Of a stretch of 64,000 nucleotides of DNA, positions 26,962 to 34,852 are shown piece by piece; position 1 is the first letter of the stretch, and every line of letters begins with the position of its first letter. The position numbers were made by a program, and so were the translations under genes. The notes under the pieces were generated by a model. That model saw only the letters and a program-made list of their open reading frames with translations, did no database searches and had not been told where the DNA came from. Source of the stretch: Streptomyces sp. ITFR-16 (GTDB lineage Bacteria; Actinomycetota; Actinomycetes; Streptomycetales; Streptomycetaceae); assembly GCF_031844705.1 (NCBI RefSeq), contig NZ_CP134609.1, positions 7,750,001 through 7,814,000 on the forward strand, read 5' to 3'.

Positions 26962-27540
26962 GTGGAACCGTTCGAGATCGTGCCCGGCCTGGCCGTGGAC
27001 GAGGAGATGTTCGCCGCGGCCGGACGCGGTCTGGCCGCGCGCACCCCGTACGAACGCCTGACCTGGGAGAGTTTCACGGACGAGCGGAACTGGACGCTGA
27101 TCCCGGACCCGCAGGGGGCCGGGTACAAGGCCGAGTACCTGGTACGCCGCGAGAGCGAACGCACCGTCAAGATCAACCTCTGGCTCGGCCCCGACCTCCG
27201 CGACGGCGCGGCCCCGAGGCCGCACAACCACCCGTGGCCGTTCACGGCGTTCATCCTGCTCGGCGGATACACCGAGGAGCGGTACGAGTCGGTCCGGGGA
27301 AAGGTGCACAGGACGACCCGGGTGCACGAGGCGGGGGAGCGAAACCACCTCCCGCCGACGACCTTCCACGAGGTCACCGGCGTCTCGGCACCCGGCCGGA
27401 CGCTGACCCTGCTGGTGTGCGGCGCCGGCCGCACCGGTGCGTGGGGCTACCTCGACCCGGAGACGGGCCGGTTCGAGGAGAACCGGCCCGACCCCGGCTT
27501 CCGTGCGCACCTGAAGGCCCTGAACCCTCGCCTGCGCTGA
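26962..27540 (+). CDS. Cupin-fold hypothetical protein
   Basis: 192 residues from GTG 26962, chosen for the strong GGGAGAGGA just upstream; a GTG at 26938 overlaps the previous stop. RPHNHPWPFTAFILLGGYTE, then VHEAGERNHLPPTTFHEVTG look like the two halves of a cupin metal site (two His early, His late). No signal peptide is seen, so the protein is cytoplasmic. The reaction is unknown. It is likely co-expressed with the membrane protein upstream. Confidence 0.7.
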   Translation: MEPFEIVPGLAVDEEMFAAAGRGLAARTPYERLTWESFTDERNWTLIPDPQGAGYKAEYLVRRESERTVKINLWLGPDLRDGAAPRPHNHPWPFTAFILLGGYTEERYESVRGKVHRTTRVHEAGERNHLPPTTFHEVTGVSAPGRTLTLLVCGAGRTGAWGYLDPETGRFEENRPDPGFRAHLKALNPRLR

Positions 27541-27569
27541 AGCCCCGGCCCCGGTACGCGGACGAGCGG

Positions 27570-27914
27570 TCAGGCGTGGCTGAGGACGACCAGCAGCGCC
27601 GTGCCCTCGGCCGCCACCTGGGCGGCGAGCGCTCCCTGCCGGACCCGGACCGGGGGAGCGGCCAGGGCGACCACGAAGGCCAGTGCGCCGATGCCGGCAC
27701 TCCACTCGAACAGCCAGGCAGGGAGCCCGGAGGCGCACTCCTCCCCGTACGTCAGACACCGCGAGGCCCGCTCCGACGCCAGGGTCAGGACTCCGGTGGC
27801 CAGCAGCGCGGGTACGAACAGGACGGCCGAGAGGGTGGCCCACAGCCGGGTGCGGTTCCTGCCCCGGGGTACCTCGTCGGACGGTGCGGGGGTGGCGGGT
27901 GACGATGTGTTCAT
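27570..27914 (-). CDS. Small integral membrane protein
   Basis: 114 residues from ATG 27914 (MNTSSPATPAPSDEVPRG), with GGATGGGA upstream. Three hydrophobic segments: LWATLSAVLFVPALLATGVL, SAGIGALAFVVALA and a weaker one near the C-terminus. A CLTYGEECA loop between the first two could form a disulphide outside the membrane. No family recognised. It is convergent with the cupin-like gene. Confidence 0.65.
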   Translation of the reverse strand: MNTSSPATPAPSDEVPRGRNRTRLWATLSAVLFVPALLATGVLTLASERASRCLTYGEECASGLPAWLFEWSAGIGALAFVVALAAPPVRVRQGALAAQVAAEGTALLVVLSHA

Positions 27915-27989
27915 CGTCCCATCCAACGCGGAGCCGCCCGTGCCGCGCACCCGCCGGGGTACTCAGGCCGGCCGCACGGATACTCGGTC

Positions 27990-28400
27990 TCAGGCATCGA
28001 GGACGGCGGCGACGGCCTCGATCTCCACGAGCTGGTCGTGGTAGCCGAGCACGGTGACGCCCATCAGGGTGCTCGGCACGTCATGGTCCCCGAACGCGTC
28101 CCGGACCACCTGCCAGGCCGTCACCAGGTCCTCCTGCCGGGACGAGGCTACGAGGACCCGGGTGCTGATGACGTCCTGGAGCGACGCACCTGCGGCGGCG
28201 AGCGCGGTCCGCATGTTCTCGACGGCCTTGGCCGCCTGGCCGGCGTAGTCCCCGACCGCCGCCGTGGAGCCGTCCTCGTTCAGCGGACACGATCCGGCGA
28301 GGAAGACCAGGCGTGCCTCGGCGGGCGCCGTCGCGGCGTAGGCGTACTCGGCGACATCGGACAGGTCGGCGGAGCGGATCAGTGTGATGGCACGGGCCAC
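27990..28400 (-). CDS. RidA family protein (enamine/imine deaminase type)
   Basis: 136 residues from GTG 28400, with AAAGGA upstream; a longer start at 28466 adds a non-conserved leader. ARLVFLAGSCPLNEDGST, then DYAGQAAKAVENMRTALAAA and STLMGVTVLGYHDQLVEIEA follow the YjgF/YER057c/UK114 fold. RidA proteins hydrolyse reactive 2-aminoacrylate-type enamines released by PLP enzymes. The catalytic Arg near the end of canonical RidA (usually RVEIE) is not evident here (QLVEIEA), so this may be a divergent subfamily. It stands alone. Confidence 0.85.
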   Translation of the reverse strand: MARAITLIRSADLSDVAEYAYAATAPAEARLVFLAGSCPLNEDGSTAAVGDYAGQAAKAVENMRTALAAAGASLQDVISTRVLVASSRQEDLVTAWQVVRDAFGDHDVPSTLMGVTVLGYHDQLVEIEAVAAVLDA

Positions 28401-28438
28401 GGTCGTGGGGTCCTTTCCCTCGGGGTGCGGAGCGCGGT

Positions 28439-28568
28439 CATCCTGCCAGCCGTGCGCCGCCGCCACCTCCCGTTTTTCCCTGAGGCCCGGCTCCCGGCAG
28501 CCGCGTCACCGCGAACACCAGCCAGGCGAGCGCGCAGAACGCCGCCGGGAGCAGGAGCCTTGTTGCCC
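28439..28568 (-). pseudogene. Possible C-terminal remnant of a membrane protein gene
   Basis: In one reverse frame, ending TGA at 28441-28439, the DNA between RidA and the XRE regulator reads RLLLPAAFCALAWLVFAVTR and then a Gly-rich tail: a good last transmembrane helix without a start. It continues into the XRE coding region as an unlikely sequence, so if real it is a relic of a transporter once paired with the regulator. It could equally be chance hydrophobicity. Confidence 0.25.
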
Positions 28569-29144
28569 ATGACGCAAAATGATGGCGAGCTGGACAGCCT
28601 GGTACGCAAACGGATCCGGGCGCTGCGCGTGGCTCAGGGGTGGTCCCTGGAGGAGCTCTCCAACCGGGCCCACCTCAGCCAGTCCACGCTGTCCCGCATC
28701 GAGAACGGCCGGCGCCGTCTCGCCCTGGACCAGCTGGTCACCCTCGCCCGCGCCCTGGACACGACCCTGGACCAGCTGGTCGAGACAGCCTCCGACGACG
28801 TCGTCATCAGCCCGGTGATCGACGCGGCCCACGGACTGATGCGCTGGCCGATCAAGGGCGATCCGGGCATGAGCGTCGTACGGCAGCGCATGACCGGGCC
28901 GCCGCCGGACAACCCCGCACGCATGCGCGCGCACCCCGGCCGGGAGTGGCTCGTCGTCCTCTCCGGCACGGCGGTCCTCCTGCTGGGCCACCGCCGCCTG
29001 CGCGTCGAGACCAACCAGGCCGCCGAGTTCCCCACCATGCTTCCGCACGCCATCGGCGCCGAGGGCGGCCCCTGCGAGATCCTGGGCATCTTCGACCGCG
29101 ACGCCCGCCGTGGTCATCAGCGTGACGAGGCGGCCAAGGAGTAG
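28569..29144 (+). CDS. XRE-family regulator with C-terminal cupin domain
   Basis: 191 residues from ATG 28569. The N-terminal helix-turn-helix is RIRALRVAQGWSLEELSNRA followed by LSQSTLSRIENGRRRLALDQ, the XRE/lambda Cro type. After a linker the cupin domain runs from MSVVRQRM to LPHAIGA, with HPGREWLVVLSGTAVLLLGH. Such proteins bind a small ligand in the cupin and repress nearby transporter or catabolic genes. The neighbours here are a RidA gene and a short hydrophobic relic, so its present target is unclear. Confidence 0.88.
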   Translation: MTQNDGELDSLVRKRIRALRVAQGWSLEELSNRAHLSQSTLSRIENGRRRLALDQLVTLARALDTTLDQLVETASDDVVISPVIDAAHGLMRWPIKGDPGMSVVRQRMTGPPPDNPARMRAHPGREWLVVLSGTAVLLLGHRRLRVETNQAAEFPTMLPHAIGAEGGPCEILGIFDRDARRGHQRDEAAKE

Positions 29145-29197
29145 GCGACCCGCCCGGCGGGGGCCGGCGCCGCGCGCTGCGCTAGTCTCCGGGAGGT

Positions 29198-29536
29198 ATG
29201 AACGACGAGGCGGCGGCGCCCTTCATCGACCCGGAGTCGGACTACCCCTGCTGCTGGTTCTGCCCGGCACTCCGGCTTCCGCGTACGGGCTTCCTCGTCG
29301 CGGACCGGCCCAGCCGGGACTGGCCGTTCGACGCGGCAGACGGATTCCGGTACACCGTCGAGGACCGCACCCCGGTCTGTGTGCACCCGGGCAAGGTCGG
29401 CCTGGAGCCGGACCGGACAGCCCCCGCGTACACCATCGCGCCCCTGGCCCCGGCAGCCGATCCGGAGCCCGTCCGGCGGCGCCGGTGGTGGCTGCCCTTC
29501 GCGGGTCCCGCACACACGACGACGCCCCGCCGGTGA
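29198..29536 (+). CDS. Hypothetical protein with cysteine motif
   Basis: 112 residues starting MNDEAAAPFIDPESDYPC; GGAGGT is only one or two bases before the ATG, an unusually tight spacing, so the start could be downstream. DYPCCWFCPALRLPRTG contains three closely spaced cysteines, and a further Cys lies in PVCVHPGK: four cysteines that might bind zinc. The C-terminus is Arg- and Pro-rich. No family recognised. It is convergent with the NlpC/P60 gene through a shared hairpin. Confidence 0.55.
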   Translation: MNDEAAAPFIDPESDYPCCWFCPALRLPRTGFLVADRPSRDWPFDAADGFRYTVEDRTPVCVHPGKVGLEPDRTAPAYTIAPLAPAADPEPVRRRRWWLPFAGPAHTTTPRR

Positions 29537-29557
29537 CCTCTGGTCTCCGGCGGGGCG
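29523..29557. terminator. Bidirectional hairpin terminator
   Basis: CGCCCCGCCGG (29523-29533) pairs perfectly with CCGGCGGGGCG (29547-29557) around a 13-base loop, between two convergent genes. The left arm overlaps the last codons of the gene at 29198. Confidence 0.7.
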
Positions 29558-29576
29558 GCTGAATGTCCGGGGCGCC

Positions 29577-30602
29577 TCAGATGCGCACGGCGGCCTGGAA
29601 GCCACCGATGGTGTCCATCGACTCGTAGCGGACGTAGGCACCCGAGTGCGGGGCGTGCAGCACGGTGTTGTTGCCCGCGTAGAGGCCCACGTGCGTGGTG
29701 TTGTGGAAGAAGACCAGGTCGCCGGGCTTGAGCTGGCTGCGCCCGATCCGGGTGCCCTGGTTGATCTGGGTGTACGTGGTGCGGGTGATCTGGGCACCGG
29801 CCTGGGCGTAGGCCCACTGCGTCAGGCCCGAGCAGTCGAAGGAGTTGGGTCCGGTGGCGCCGCGGAAGTACGGCTTGCCGATCCGGGTGGCGGCGGCCTG
29901 AAGAGCGGCGGCGCCGAGGGCCGATGCGGGGGCCTCGTTGCCGAGCTCGACCCGCTCGCCGGCGGCGCGGCTTGAGCGCTGGTCGTCCTCGCGCAACTTC
30001 TGGCGCTCGGCGGCGGTGAGGGTGTTGAGCAGCTTCTGTGCCTCGGCGAGCTTGGTCTGCTGCTTCTTCTTCTTTGCGGCGAGGGTCTTGCGGACGTCGG
30101 CGAGGTCGCTCAGCTTGTCCTGGGCCTCCTTGCGCTCCTGCGCGAGGGACCGCTGCTTCTCCTGGACCTTCTGCAGCGACTCGGCCTGCTTGGCCGTCAA
30201 CTGGTCCAGCGCGGAGGCCTGGTCCAGGAAGCTGTCCGGGTCGGAGGCGAGGAAGAGCTGCACGGAGGGGTCGATGCCTCCGGAGCGGTACTGTGCGGCG
30301 GCGAGGGAACCCAGGCCCGAGCGGAGGTTGTTGAGCTCCTGCTGGCCGCGCGCCACCTTGTCCTGCAGCGCGCCGATCTGCTTCTGGAGCTTGTCCTGCT
30401 TCTCCTTGGCCAGGCTGTGCTGCTCGGTGGCCTCTTCCGCCTCGTGGTAGAGCTTGTCGACCTTCGCCTTGACCTCGCTCTTGGTCGGCTTGGGGTCGGC
30501 GTGAGCGGCCTGGGAGGTGAGAGCCACGGCTGCGGCGGCGGTGGCGGTGAGCACGGTCACGCGGGTGCGGCTCGGCTGCTTGGGACGACGGTGGGACGCC
30601 AC
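29577..30602 (-). CDS. Secreted NlpC/P60 peptidoglycan hydrolase
   Basis: 341 residues from GTG 30602 (AAGGAG 9 bases upstream). A signal peptide (VTVLTATAAAAVALTSQAAH) is followed by a long Lys/Glu/Gln-rich coiled coil (about residues 45-210), then the catalytic NlpC/P60 domain: GPNSFDCSGLTQWAYAQAG with the nucleophile Cys, GDLVFFHNTTHVGLYAGN with the first His and VLHAPHSG with the third catalytic residue. It is a D,L-endopeptidase cutting stem peptides, like the RipA and Swl enzymes of actinomycetes; the coiled coil probably regulates or localises it. It has its own promoter and a structured leader. Confidence 0.93.
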   Translation of the reverse strand: MASHRRPKQPSRTRVTVLTATAAAAVALTSQAAHADPKPTKSEVKAKVDKLYHEAEEATEQHSLAKEKQDKLQKQIGALQDKVARGQQELNNLRSGLGSLAAAQYRSGGIDPSVQLFLASDPDSFLDQASALDQLTAKQAESLQKVQEKQRSLAQERKEAQDKLSDLADVRKTLAAKKKKQQTKLAEAQKLLNTLTAAERQKLREDDQRSSRAAGERVELGNEAPASALGAAALQAAATRIGKPYFRGATGPNSFDCSGLTQWAYAQAGAQITRTTYTQINQGTRIGRSQLKPGDLVFFHNTTHVGLYAGNNTVLHAPHSGAYVRYESMDTIGGFQAAVRI

Positions 30603-30736
30603 GAAGGCGAGCTCCTTCTTCCTCGAGCCGCCTACCGGGCTATGGGGGGGAGGACTCCCCGGCTCCGTACACTTCACGGATGCGGCGGTTCCTTCACTGC
30701 CACCCCGGGTGGGTGATCAACCGTGCGAAGGTTCGA
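30603..30736 (-). promoter_or_regulatory. Structured 5' leader of the NlpC/P60 gene
   Basis: About 134 bases separate the proposed transcription start from the GTG. In RNA sense GAGCC and GGCTC (30661-30665 with 30625-30629) enclose an inner GGGGA/TCCCC hairpin (30647-30660), ending just before the ribosome binding site. The conserved blocks of the c-di-AMP (ydaO) riboswitch, often found before such genes in Streptomyces, are not present. It may be a different regulatory RNA or just leader structure. Confidence 0.35.
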
Positions 30737-30742
30737 GCCCTG

Positions 30743-30772
30743 ACCTTAGTGACCATCTTGTGATCTGTTCAA
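30743..30772 (-). promoter_or_regulatory. Promoter of the NlpC/P60 gene
   Basis: On the reverse strand TTGAAC (30772-30767), an 18-base spacer and TAAGGT (30748-30743) make a good vegetative-type promoter. Transcription would start near 30736. The surrounding 30740-30850 stretch is notably AT-rich for this genome and carries no gene. Confidence 0.5.
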
Positions 30773-30931
30773 ATCCTCACAGGAACAATTTAGTCACAGG
30801 AGGTACTTCTTTACCTGCATCGCACAGCGTGTAGTGACCGATTGACGGTGTGTTCTGTGTTTTCCGTGAAGGCCGGACAATCTTCACGAGGCTCGCGAAA
30901 GCCGCTTCGGGGCCACACCGGTCACACCTGG

Positions 30932-32071
30932 TCAGCCGCCCGTGATGCCGAGCGCCGAACGGATCTCGCTCACCAGCCGCGCGTCCAGCCCGGCCACGGT
31001 CATCCGGTTCTTGACCAGGGCGAAGGAGAACCGGTGCGCCGGGTCGGCGAAGGCCGTGCTGCCACCCGATCCGCTGTGGCCGTAACCGCCCGGCGGACGT
31101 ACCGGATCGGTCCCGCCGTCCCCGATCACGAAGCCGCCGCCCCGGGTGCCGGCCGTACCCATCACCCGGTCCACCCCGCTCACCCACCCGGTGGCCGCCC
31201 TCCTCAACGTCGCCGGAGACAACAGCCGTACGCCCTCCAGCTCACCGCCGCACGCCAGCGCCGCGTACAGACGGGCGGCCCCGCGCGCGGTCATGATCCC
31301 GTTGGCCGGCAGCGCCGTGCGCCGGAAGTCGTCCCGGTTGCCCAACTCCGCCACCGGCAGCACCCCGTGGGGGACGCAGTCGAAGAACGGGGCCCCGGCC
31401 GGCATCCGCGCCAGCCGTGCCGCCCAGCCACCCTCGTAACACGTGGCCGTCCGTCCCTCCAGGCCCTGCGGAACGTGGAACAGCAGCTCGTCACCGATCC
31501 CCAGCGGGCCGGCCAGCTCCTCGCGGAGCAACCGGTCGCACGTCCGGCCCGTGGCGCGGTGCAGGATCTCCGCCAGGAGCAGTCCGTAGGTCCAGACGTG
31601 ATATCCCACCGCGCTGCCGGGCTCCCACTGCGGGCGCTGCCCGGCGATCCACCCGGCCATCGCCGGCAGATCGAGGAGCCGTTCCGGAGTCAGGTCCGCC
31701 GGGAGCCGGGCCAGTCCCGCCGTATGACCGAGTACGTGCCCCAGAGTGAGGCGCTCCTTCCCGGCCGCCCCGAAGCGCGGCCAGTACCGCGCCACCGGCG
31801 CGTCGTACGCCAGCACCCCCTGGTCCACCAGCACCGCCACCAGGGCCGCCGCCACACCCTTGCCGGTCGACCACGCCGGCACCAGCGTGCCGGGACCCAT
31901 CGGCCGCCCCTCGGCCACATCGGCCGTCCCCGCCCAGGCGTCGACCACCAACTCGCCCTCGTACCAGGCCGCCACCTGCACCCCGGTCTCCACGCCCGAG
32001 CCCGTCAGCTCCGCCAGGATCTCCTCGGCGCGCCGCTGAGCCAGGCCGTCCGGCACTGTGCTGGTGCGCAC
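30932..32071 (-). CDS. Serine hydrolase, class C beta-lactamase/EstB fold
   Basis: 379 residues from GTG 32071 with GGGAGGA upstream. There is no signal peptide, so it is probably cytoplasmic. VPAWSTGKGVAAALVAVLVD holds the SxxK nucleophile, EPGSAVGYHVWTYGLLLAEI the YxN-equivalent Tyr region, and YGHSGSGGSTAFADP the HxG-like third motif. Cytoplasmic members are mostly esterases (EstB type) acting on small esters, not beta-lactam resistance enzymes. It is divergent from the FAD oxidoreductase with 217 bases between them. Confidence 0.88.
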   Translation of the reverse strand: MRTSTVPDGLAQRRAEEILAELTGSGVETGVQVAAWYEGELVVDAWAGTADVAEGRPMGPGTLVPAWSTGKGVAAALVAVLVDQGVLAYDAPVARYWPRFGAAGKERLTLGHVLGHTAGLARLPADLTPERLLDLPAMAGWIAGQRPQWEPGSAVGYHVWTYGLLLAEILHRATGRTCDRLLREELAGPLGIGDELLFHVPQGLEGRTATCYEGGWAARLARMPAGAPFFDCVPHGVLPVAELGNRDDFRRTALPANGIMTARGAARLYAALACGGELEGVRLLSPATLRRAATGWVSGVDRVMGTAGTRGGGFVIGDGGTDPVRPPGGYGHSGSGGSTAFADPAHRFSFALVKNRMTVAGLDARLVSEIRSALGITGG

Positions 32072-32288
32072 AGATCCTCCCCCTTCGCTACGGGGACCGC
32101 GATCACGGCCTCTCACCGCTCCCAACGCGGCGCCGACCGCAACCGTTCCGAGGACCGGCGGCCGTACGCCTCGGCGAAGGTGCCGACAACCCATTTGCCC
32201 GCACCCCGCCCGCAAGGCGTCTGGAACCGGCGTACGGAACGTGATCGGCTGGCGGGCATCGGACCACCCCTGCCCGCGAAGGAGACGG

Positions 32289-33545
32289 ATGGTGACCCAC
32301 CAGCAGCACCGACGCCCCGACACGATCGTGATCGGCGCGGGACTGGCGGGCCTCGCCTGCGCACTCGACCTCACCCGCGCCGGACGGAGCGTGGAACTGC
32401 TCGAGGCGTCCGACGGTGTCGGCGGACGCATGCGCACGGACCGCAGGGACGGCTTCCTGCTGGACCGGGGCTTCCAGGTGTTCAACACCTCCTATCCGCA
32501 GGTGAAGCGCCGTCTCGCCCTGCGGGAGCTGCGGCTGCGGGCGTTCACCCCCGGCCTGCTCACGCACACCCCGACAGGGACGTTCCGCGTCGCCGACCCC
32601 ACCCGGCGTCCGAGGTCGGCCGGCAGCCTGCTGCCCGGACGGTTCCTCCCGGCCCGCGATCTCGCCGCGCTCGCCGCCATGACGGCGAAGGACACGGTCC
32701 TGCCCGCGAGCCGGCTCGTACGCCGGCCGGACCGGACCACCGCGGAGGACCTCGCCCGTTACGGGCTGTCGCCCCGCGCCCGCCAGGAGCTGATGAGGCC
32801 CTTCCTGGCCGGGGTCTTCCTGGAGGACGAGATGGAGACCTCCGCCCGCTTCTTCCACCTGGTGTGGCGCAGCATGGCGCGCGGCACCCTGTGTCTGCCG
32901 GCCGAGGGCATCGGCGCCGTGCCCGCCCAGCTGGCCGAGGGACTGCCGGACGGTGTGCTGCGGCTCGAATCCCCGGTCGCCGCGGTGACCGACGACGGAG
33001 TGCTCCTGTCCGACGGACGGGAACGCCCGGCCGGCACGGTGGTGGTGGCGACCGAAGCGGCCGCGGCCGCCCGCCTGCTGCCGGGGCTCGCGGTACCGGA
33101 CGGCCGCACGGTCACGACGTACTACCACGCCGCCATGGCGTCCCCCCTGGCCGAACCGACGCTCGTCGTGGACAGCACCCTGGCCGTCCTGAACACGTGC
33201 GTCCTCACCGAGGTCACCCCCGGCTACGCCCCGCCGGGCACCTCCCTGGTGTCGACCTCCGTCCTCGGTGGCGACCCGCCGGGTGCGGAAGCGGCGGTAC
33301 GCCGCCGCCTGGCCGAGCTGTACGCGACGGACACGAGCGGATGGCAGCCGGTCGCCACCTACACGGTGGAGGGCGCTCTGCCCGCGATGCGGCCGCCCTG
33401 GCCGCTGAGCCGTACGACCCGATTCGCCGAGCGACGCCACGTCTGCGGCGACCACCGGGCGACGGGTTCCGTGCAAGGAGCACTGGCGTCAGGGACCCGA
33501 GCCGCACGGGAGGTTCTCGCCGTACGCCCGGACCTCTCACCATGA
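32289..33545 (+). CDS. FAD/NAD(P)-dependent amine-oxidase-fold oxidoreductase
   Basis: 418 residues, ATG 32289. TIVIGAGLAGLACALDLTRA (dinucleotide loop), VELLEASDGVGGRMRTDRRD and FLLDRGFQVFNTSYP match the protoporphyrinogen oxidase/phytoene desaturase/monoamine oxidase superfamily. CGDHRATGSVQGALASGTRA is the C-terminal FAD loop. Enzymes like this desaturate carotenoids or oxidise amines, but substrate prediction is not possible here. It is the first of a forward run that includes a serine hydrolase, an Fe-S photolyase and a spore-photoproduct-lyase homologue, so a light- or UV-response role is worth considering. Confidence 0.88.
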   Translation: MVTHQQHRRPDTIVIGAGLAGLACALDLTRAGRSVELLEASDGVGGRMRTDRRDGFLLDRGFQVFNTSYPQVKRRLALRELRLRAFTPGLLTHTPTGTFRVADPTRRPRSAGSLLPGRFLPARDLAALAAMTAKDTVLPASRLVRRPDRTTAEDLARYGLSPRARQELMRPFLAGVFLEDEMETSARFFHLVWRSMARGTLCLPAEGIGAVPAQLAEGLPDGVLRLESPVAAVTDDGVLLSDGRERPAGTVVVATEAAAAARLLPGLAVPDGRTVTTYYHAAMASPLAEPTLVVDSTLAVLNTCVLTEVTPGYAPPGTSLVSTSVLGGDPPGAEAAVRRRLAELYATDTSGWQPVATYTVEGALPAMRPPWPLSRTTRFAERRHVCGDHRATGSVQGALASGTRAAREVLAVRPDLSP

Positions 33546-33679
33546 GCACAGCGGGCCGGGGCCGCGTGCCGCCCCTGCCGGTCGTGGTCGTCGGCTGGAT
33601 GGAGCACGGGCGCGCGCAGCCCGCGGACCGTCGGGTGAAGCTGGGCGTTCCAACGCGTTGACGCCTCAGGAGTCCTTCC

Positions 33680-34852
33680 ATGCCGCTTCCCAGCCCGCTC
33701 CGGATCCGCGTGCCCCTTGCCGCCCTGCTGGCCGCCGCCTGCATGGCCGGACCCGTCCACGCCCCCGCCCTGGCCGCAGAGCTGCCCGCCGGCCACGACC
33801 TCGCACTCAGCCGCCAGTTGCGGGAGCTGACCGCCGCCCCCGGCGGGCCGCCCGGAGTGATCGCCGTCCTCCGGCGCGGCCCCCGCACCGAGGTCTACCG
33901 GGCCGGCGTCGCGGAGACCGGCACGGACCGCCCGATCGAGGTCACCGACCACATGCGCATCGCCAGCACGGCCAAGGCGTACAGCGGAGCGGTCGCCCTC
34001 CAGCTCGTCGATCGCGGACGACTGCGTCCGGACGACACCATCGGCAAGGTCCTTCCCCGGCTGCCGCGCGCCTGGCACCGGGTCACACTGCGGCAGCTCC
34101 TGAACCACACCAGCGGACTGCCGGACTACTCGGCGGCCCCGCCGTTCCTGAAGCTGCTGACCGCGGACCCGCGCCGGCACTTCGACTCCCGCCGGCTGCT
34201 GGACTTCGTGGCCGGGCGGCCGACGGAGTTCCGGCCCGGGACCCGCTACCGCTACTCCAACTCCGACAACATCGCCGTGGCCCTGATGGCGGAGGCGGTG
34301 ACGGGCCGTCGCTACGAGGACCTGCTCGCCCGGTCCGTGTACCACCCGCTGGGCCTGCGCGGCACCAGCCTCCCGCAGGGCTACCGGATGCCCGCCCCGT
34401 ACATGCACGGCTACGACGTCACCCCGCCGAACCCGCCCGAGGACGTCAGCGAGGTACTCAGCGCTTCGGGTGTGTGGGCATCGGGCGGCATCATCTCGAC
34501 CCCGAAGGACATGACGGCCTTCGTCCGGGGCTACGCCGGGGGCAGGCTGATCTCCGAACGGACCCGCCGACAGCAGCTGACCTGGGTGAACGGCGCGTCC
34601 GAGCCTGCCGGACCCGGCAGGAACAGCGCCGGGCTCGGGATCTTCCGGTACGCCACCCGGTGCGGGACGGTCTACGGCCACACGGGCAACTTCCCCGGCT
34701 ACACCCAGCTGATCGCGGCCGACCGGGACGGCAAGCGGTCGCTGACCTTCTCCCTCACCACCCAGGTCAACCAGACGAACAGGCCCGCACTGCTGCAACG
34801 GCTTCGGACCGTGGAGGAGAACTTCGTCTGCGCCCTGCTGCGCAAGCCGTGA
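33680..34852 (+). CDS. Secreted D-alanyl-D-alanine carboxypeptidase-like serine hydrolase
   Basis: 390 residues with a signal peptide (PLAALLAAACMAGPVHAPAL, cleavage near ALAAE). ATG 33680 has AGGAG 6 bases upstream. MRIASTAKAYSGAVALQLVD is the SxxK motif, GTRYRYSNSDNIAVALMAEA the YSN motif, and GHTGNFPGYTQ the HTG motif. This is the Streptomyces R61 DD-peptidase/class C beta-lactamase fold, acting on cell-wall peptides or D-amino-acid esters. Its TGA overlaps the GTG of the photolyase gene, so the two are translationally coupled although their functions look unrelated. Confidence 0.9.
   Translation: MPLPSPLRIRVPLAALLAAACMAGPVHAPALAAELPAGHDLALSRQLRELTAAPGGPPGVIAVLRRGPRTEVYRAGVAETGTDRPIEVTDHMRIASTAKAYSGAVALQLVDRGRLRPDDTIGKVLPRLPRAWHRVTLRQLLNHTSGLPDYSAAPPFLKLLTADPRRHFDSRRLLDFVAGRPTEFRPGTRYRYSNSDNIAVALMAEAVTGRRYEDLLARSVYHPLGLRGTSLPQGYRMPAPYMHGYDVTPPNPPEDVSEVLSASGVWASGGIISTPKDMTAFVRGYAGGRLISERTRRQQLTWVNGASEPAGPGRNSAGLGIFRYATRCGTVYGHTGNFPGYTQLIAADRDGKRSLTFSLTTQVNQTNRPALLQRLRTVEENFVCALLRKP

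Noticed and set aside
30603..30830. c-di-AMP (ydaO) riboswitch before the NlpC/P60 gene
   Set aside because: None of the conserved ydaO blocks could be found in the leader, although the gene type made it likely.
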